Source: an uncultured Coriobacteriaceae bacterium (GTDB lineage: Bacteria; Actinomycetota; Coriobacteriia; Coriobacteriales; Atopobiaceae). Taken from it: a stretch of 64,000 bases of DNA. Positions within the stretch are counted from its first letter, which is position 1. Every line of letters begins with the position of its first letter. Location of the stretch: assembly GCA_902791035.1 (NCBI GenBank), contig CADAUA010000001.1, positions 372,001-436,000 of the forward strand, written 5' to 3'. A model generated the notes under the pieces. That model saw only the letters and a list, made by a program, of their open reading frames with translations, did not search any database and was not told the DNA's origin. The position numbers and the translations under genes were made by a program. Below, one piece after another: positions 59,332 through 64,000 of this stretch.

Positions 59332-59649
59332 CTAGAACTTGGCGCCGCACTTCTTGCAGACGCGGACCTTCTTGCCGTTCTCGTCCCAGTCGTGACCCAC
59401 GCGGGTGGGCTTGCCGCACTTGGGGCAGATGAGCATCACGTTGGAGGCGTCGATGGCCGCCTCCTGGGACACGATGCCACCCTGCTGGTTGACGCCGTTG
59501 GGCTTGACGGCCTTCTTCACGATGGCGACGCCCTCGACGATGACCTTGCCCTCGGCGGGCATGGCGCGCAGGACCTCGCCCTGCTTGCCCTTGTCCTTGC
59601 CCGAGAGGACCTGGACCTTGTCGCCCTTCTTCACGTTCATCTTAGGCAT
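59332..59649 (-). CDS. rplX: Ribosomal protein uL24
   Basis: 105 residues; KOW motif [20 protein letters not shown] and a C-terminal zinc-like pair CPKCGKPT and CKKCGAKF. Early assembly protein near the exit tunnel. Last gene before the spc gap. Confidence 0.97.
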   Translation of the reverse strand: MPKMNVKKGDKVQVLSGKDKGKQGEVLRAMPAEGKVIVEGVAIVKKAVKPNGVNQQGGIVSQEAAIDASNVMLICPKCGKPTRVGHDWDENGKKVRVCKKCGAKF

Positions 59650-59663
59650 GAATCCAAGCCTCC

Positions 59664-60032
59664 TTAAAGGGTCTCGGGTGCGAGCGAGACGATCTTCATG
59701 TAGTGGTGGTCGCGCAGCTCACGGGCAACGGGCCCGAAGATACGGGTGCCCTTGGGCTCGCCCTCCTTGTCGACGAGGACGCAGGCGTTCTCGTCGAAGC
59801 GGATGTAGCTGCCGTCCTTGCGACGGTGCTCCTTCTTGGTGCGCACGACGACGCAACGCACGATGTCGCCCTTCTTCACCGAGCCGCCGGGAGTGGCCTC
59901 CTGGACGGCGCAGATGATGACGTCGGCGAGACCGGCGTAGCGGCGCTTGGACCCACCAAGGACCTTGACGCACTTGACGCGCTTAGCGCCGCTGTTGTCA
60001 GCGACGTTGAGCATGGTCTCCATCTGAATCAT
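59664..60032 (-). CDS. rplN: Ribosomal protein uL14
   Basis: 122 residues; [20 protein letters not shown] and [19 protein letters not shown]. Part of the subunit interface. ATG 60032 is the standard start; an upstream frame extension has no support. Confidence 0.98.
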   Translation of the reverse strand: MIQMETMLNVADNSGAKRVKCVKVLGGSKRRYAGLADVIICAVQEATPGGSVKKGDIVRCVVVRTKKEHRRKDGSYIRFDENACVLVDKEGEPKGTRIFGPVARELRDHHYMKIVSLAPETL

Positions 60033-60113
60033 TTGCTGTTCCTCCGAACGCTCTTCCCGCAGGAGGTGCGCCCACACGAGCGACGCACGCTGCAGGAATG
60101 GGTTTTGGTCAAC

Positions 60114-60380
60114 TTACTTGGCACGCTCGACGATCTCGACGACACGCCAACGCTTGGTCTTCGAGAGGGGACGGGTCTCCATGACGCGAACGGTGTCGCC
60201 GAGGCCGCACTCGTTCTTCTCGTCGTGGCAGTGGAGCTTCTTGCTCACCGTCATCATCTTGCCGTACTTGGGGTGGTGCTTGCGGTAGTCGATCTTGACC
60301 GTGACGGTCTTGTCGCCAGAGATGGAGACGACCTTTCCGGTGCGGACCTTCCGCGCGTTCCTGTTCTCGGTCTCAGCCAT
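60114..60380 (-). CDS. rpsQ: Ribosomal protein uS17
   Basis: 88 residues, OB fold with [40 protein letters not shown]. Primary 16S rRNA-binding protein. An 81-base gap separates it from rplN. Confidence 0.98.
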   Translation of the reverse strand: MAETENRNARKVRTGKVVSISGDKTVTVKIDYRKHHPKYGKMMTVSKKLHCHDEKNECGLGDTVRVMETRPLSKTKRWRVVEIVERAK

Positions 60381-60400
60381 GTTCCTCTATCTCCTGCGAT

Positions 60401-60616
60401 CTAGTTCTCAGCGGCGGTCTTGGCCGCGGCGATCTGACGGGCGCGAATCTCGGTCTGGATGCGAGCGATGTCGCGCTTGACCGTGGTGACGCGGGCGGTG
60501 TTGTCGAGCTGGCTGGTGGCCATTTGGAAGCGGAGGTTGAAGAGCTCCTTGCGGCCCTCCTCCAGCTTGGCGTTGAGCTCGGCGTCAGAGAGCTCCTGGA
60601 TCTCCTTGTACTTCAT
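60401..60616 (-). CDS. rpmC: Ribosomal protein uL29
   Basis: 71 residues; [20 protein letters not shown], then [19 protein letters not shown]. Docking site region for trigger factor and SRP at the exit tunnel. Ends 20 bases before rpsQ. Confidence 0.97.
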   Translation of the reverse strand: MKYKEIQELSDAELNAKLEEGRKELFNLRFQMATSQLDNTARVTTVKRDIARIQTEIRARQIAAAKTAAEN

Positions 60617-60619
60617 TGG

Positions 60620-61044
<425 letters not shown>

Positions 61045-61045
<1 letters not shown>

Positions 61046-61755
61046 TAGCGAGCCCTCCTCTCGTTGCGACCGCGACGGGGACGCGAGGAGCCCTCAAGCG
61101 CCGGACGAGGCGTGGGCTGGCCCGGCATCTTCTCGCCGAGGTAGATCCAAACCTTGATGCCGCACGCACCCATGGTGGTGTGGGCGGTGGCGGTGCCGTA
61201 GTCGATCACGGCACGCAGGGTGTGCAGGGGCACGCGACCCTCACGATAGGTCTCGCGACGGCCCATCTCAGCGCCGTTGAGGCGGCCGGAGGCCTGGATG
61301 CGGATGCCCTTGGCGCCAGCCTTGCGGGCGGACTGGACGGCCTTGCGCATGGCGCGGCGGAAGGCCACGCGGCCCTCGAGCTGCTCGGCCACGGACTGGG
61401 CGACCAGGGTCGCGTCGAGCTCGGGACGCTTGACCTCGATGACGTCCACGGCAACCTGGCCCTTGGCGACCTTGGCGACCTTCTCGAGGTCAGCGCGCAG
61501 GACGTCGATCTCGGCGCCCTTCTTGCCGATCACGATGCCCGGGCGAGCGGTGTAGATGGTGACCTTCATCTTGTCGCCAGCACGCTCGATGTCCACGCGG
61601 GAGAGTGCGGCCTTGGCGAGGCGCTTCTCGAGGAACTTGCGGATGGCAAGGTCGGAGCCGAGGGTCTCGGCGTAGTTCTTATCGGCGTACCAACGGGAAC
61701 GCCAGTCCTCGGTGATACCGAGACGGAAGCCGGTAGGCTGAACCTTCTGACCCAT
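61045..61755 (-). CDS. rpsC: Ribosomal protein uS3
   Basis: 236 residues; [22 protein letters not shown] domain [20 protein letters not shown] and the C-terminal [20 protein letters not shown] basic Arg-rich tail ends the protein. ATG 61755 is the standard start; frame extension upstream rejected. Confidence 0.98.
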
Positions 61756-61762
61756 GCTTTCC

Positions 61763-62125
61763 CTACGCCTCCTTTCGAGGAGCGACGACGACGGTGATGT
61801 GGCTCGTGCGCTTGTTGATGCGCGACGCGGAACCCTTGGCGCGGGGACGGATGCGCTTGAGCGTGGGGCCCTCGTCCACATAGGCGGTCTTGATGACGAG
61901 GTCCTGGGCACGCAGGCCGTTGTTGTTCTCGGCGTTCGCGATGGCGGAGCGGAGGACCTTGGAGACGTCCTCGGCGGCGGCGCGGTTGCAGAACTGGAGG
62001 GTCTCCAGGGCCTTGAGGGCGGTCTGGTGATGGATCAGGTCCACGACTGCGCGGGCCTTGCGCGGCGCGATGCGCACGAAGCGAGCCGTCGCACGAACCT
62101 CGACGGTGTCGGTGTTGTTAGCCAT
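61763..62125 (-). CDS. rplV: Ribosomal protein uL22
   Basis: 120 residues; [20 protein letters not shown] and the tunnel-loop/C-terminal region [20 protein letters not shown]. Lines the exit tunnel near the macrolide site. Confidence 0.98.
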   Translation of the reverse strand: MANNTDTVEVRATARFVRIAPRKARAVVDLIHHQTALKALETLQFCNRAAAEDVSKVLRSAIANAENNNGLRAQDLVIKTAYVDEGPTLKRIRPRAKGSASRINKRTSHITVVVAPRKEA

Positions 62126-62136
62126 TGATTCTCCCC

Positions 62137-62397
62137 CTAGTTAGCCTTGTGGCCACGGAAGGTGCGGGTGGGGGCAAACTCGCCCAGCTTGTGACCGACC
62201 ATGGACTCGGTGATGTACACAGGCACGTGCTTGCGGCCGTCGTGGACGGCGATCGTGTGACCGACCATCTCGGGATAGATGGTGGAGGCACGCGACCAGG
62301 TCTTGATGACCTCCTTGGTACCTGCCTCGTTCTGGGCGGCGACGCGCGCGAGGAGGCGAGTCTCCACAAACGGGCCCTTCTTGAGACTTCTGCTCAT
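62137..62397 (-). CDS. rpsS: Ribosomal protein uS19
   Basis: 86 residues; [20 protein letters not shown] and [20 protein letters not shown]. Head protein of the 30S subunit. Confidence 0.98.
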   Translation of the reverse strand: MSRSLKKGPFVETRLLARVAAQNEAGTKEVIKTWSRASTIYPEMVGHTIAVHDGRKHVPVYITESMVGHKLGEFAPTRTFRGHKAN

Positions 62398-62421
62398 GTG
62401 TTGATCTCCTACTACTCGCGT

Positions 62422-63261
<840 letters not shown>

Positions 63262-63364
63262 TGACTCTTTCCCTTCTTCTTCCGTTGGCCGCCCCGCTCA
63301 GGGATTGGCGGGACGACACCGGATTACCACGGTGCCGCGCGTATCTACCTTGCGCGGCATGACA

Positions 63365-63390
63365 GCCCGGGCCCCTTCCGGGGCTCGGGC
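63365..63390. other. Hairpin in the rplW-rplB gap
   Basis: GCCCGGGCCCC pairs with GGGGCTCGGGC (one G-T pair) around TTCC. On the minus strand no T-run follows. It lies in an unusually long 136-base gap within the S10 operon and could be an attenuation or processing site. Confidence 0.5.
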
Positions 63391-63397
63391 GAGGTGC

Positions 63398-63706
63398 CTA
63401 GTTCTCGGACGCGCCCTGCTGCTGGGCGTAAATCTCGATCGACTCGCCGGGGGCGAGGGTCACGATGGCCTTCTTCCAGGAGCGGGTGCGGCCGGGGACG
63501 GTAGTGCGCAGGCGCTTGAGCTTGCCGTTGACCTTCATGGTGTTGACCTTGACGACGTGGACGCCAAAGATCTTCTCCACGGCGTCAGCGATCTCGCCCT
63601 TGGCGGCGGTGGGGGCAACCTCAAAGGTGTACTTGCCCTGCTCCATGTTGTCGAACGAGCGCTCGGTGACGATGGGACGCACGATCACGTTGTAGACGGA
63701 GTTCAT
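63398..63706 (-). CDS. rplW: Ribosomal protein uL23
   Basis: 102 residues; VIVRPIVTERSFDNMEQGKY and VVKVNTMKVNGKLKRLRTTV. Exit-tunnel protein and chaperone docking site. ATG directly follows the rplD stop codon. Confidence 0.98.
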   Translation of the reverse strand: MNSVYNVIVRPIVTERSFDNMEQGKYTFEVAPTAAKGEIADAVEKIFGVHVVKVNTMKVNGKLKRLRTTVPGRTRSWKKAIVTLAPGESIEIYAQQQGASEN

Positions 63707-64000
63707 TTAAGCGAGCACCTCCTCGAAGTGCTTGGCGGTGTCGGGGGTCATGACCAGAGCCGCGTTGTCGATGATGAAGCGGGTGTTGAGCTCGGAGCAG
63801 CCCAGGACGGTGACCTTCTCGAGGTTACGGAAGGAGAGGTAGCCGTTGGCATCGTCGTCCGGCAGGACCACGGTCACGCGCTTGCCGTCGAGGCCGAGGC
63901 TCTTGATGAGCTGGGCGGCCTGCTTGGTGGAGGGCTTCTCGAAGCTCAGGGCGTCAACGAGGACGAGCTCGGCGTCGGCGGCCTTCGCAGAGAGGGCGCT
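63707..64000 (-). CDS. rplD: Ribosomal protein uL4, partial
   Basis: Only the C-terminal 97 codons lie in the window; the 5' part continues past the right edge. The visible end (ELVLVDALSFEKPSTKQAAQ, then GCSELNTRFIIDNAALVMT and a C-terminal VLA) is typical of uL4. The TAA stop abuts the rplW start. Confidence 0.95.
   Translation of the reverse strand, partial: SALSAKAADAELVLVDALSFEKPSTKQAAQLIKSLGLDGKRVTVVLPDDDANGYLSFRNLEKVTVLGCSELNTRFIIDNAALVMTPDTAKHFEEVLA

Overview
The window is high-GC bacterial chromosome with dense coding. The ribosomal-protein order, the alpha operon ending in rpoA-rplQ-truA, the NfnAB-type oxidoreductase, PTS and ABC sugar uptake side by side, and the overall protein character suggest an actinomycete of the class Coriobacteriia (Olsenella/Atopobium-like). 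The class is an inference from gene content; no 16S gene is present to confirm it.

Layout. 1-5.8 kb: a HerA-like ATPase (cut by the left edge), a small membrane protein, a 660-bp repeat-filled gap, galE, a polyprenyl diphosphate synthase and a cytoplasmic double peptidoglycan-binding protein. 5.8-18 kb: an alpha-glucan/alpha-glucoside utilisation block (glycogen phosphorylase, 4-alpha-glucanotransferase, a complete carbohydrate ABC transporter, a TreR-like GntR regulator, a HAD phosphatase and an EIICB permease). The ABC operon and the EIICB gene share one palindromic operator-like sequence. 18-23 kb: tRNA-Gln, glmU-prs, a PerR-type regulator bracketed by two tandem-repeat arrays, and a MetE-like methyltransferase. 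23-28 kb: a LysR regulator, galT-galK and an AEC transporter. 28-34.4 kb: an accessory stretch with an AAA_14/DUF4143 ATPase behind three 23-bp iterons, a PLD-nuclease/helicase fusion, pth and a Phd/ParE-type toxin-antitoxin pair. 34.5-36.8 kb: nfnAB-like genes. 36.9-42.7 kb: a beta-glucoside PTS operon with its divergent GntR regulator and a ROK kinase. 42.7-49 kb: three GT2 glycosyltransferases, a degenerate LCP-like protein, a heavy-metal permease and truA. 49-64 kb: the alpha, spc and S10 ribosomal operons on the minus strand, running from partial rplD to rplQ.

The most unusual feature is the repeat content. At least four families of short palindromic, REP-like elements are scattered between genes, often abutting stop codons. 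One family forms perfect 23-30 bp cruciform stems built from smaller palindromes around GGGGGTACTCCCC. Another is read through in frame in galT and in a small membrane-protein gene, and supplies the truA stop codon. No transposase that could mobilise them is present in the window. The spc operon is also split: a 505-bp repeat-bearing gap with a strong intrinsic terminator separates rplX from rplE, and further terminators separate secY from adk and map from infA.
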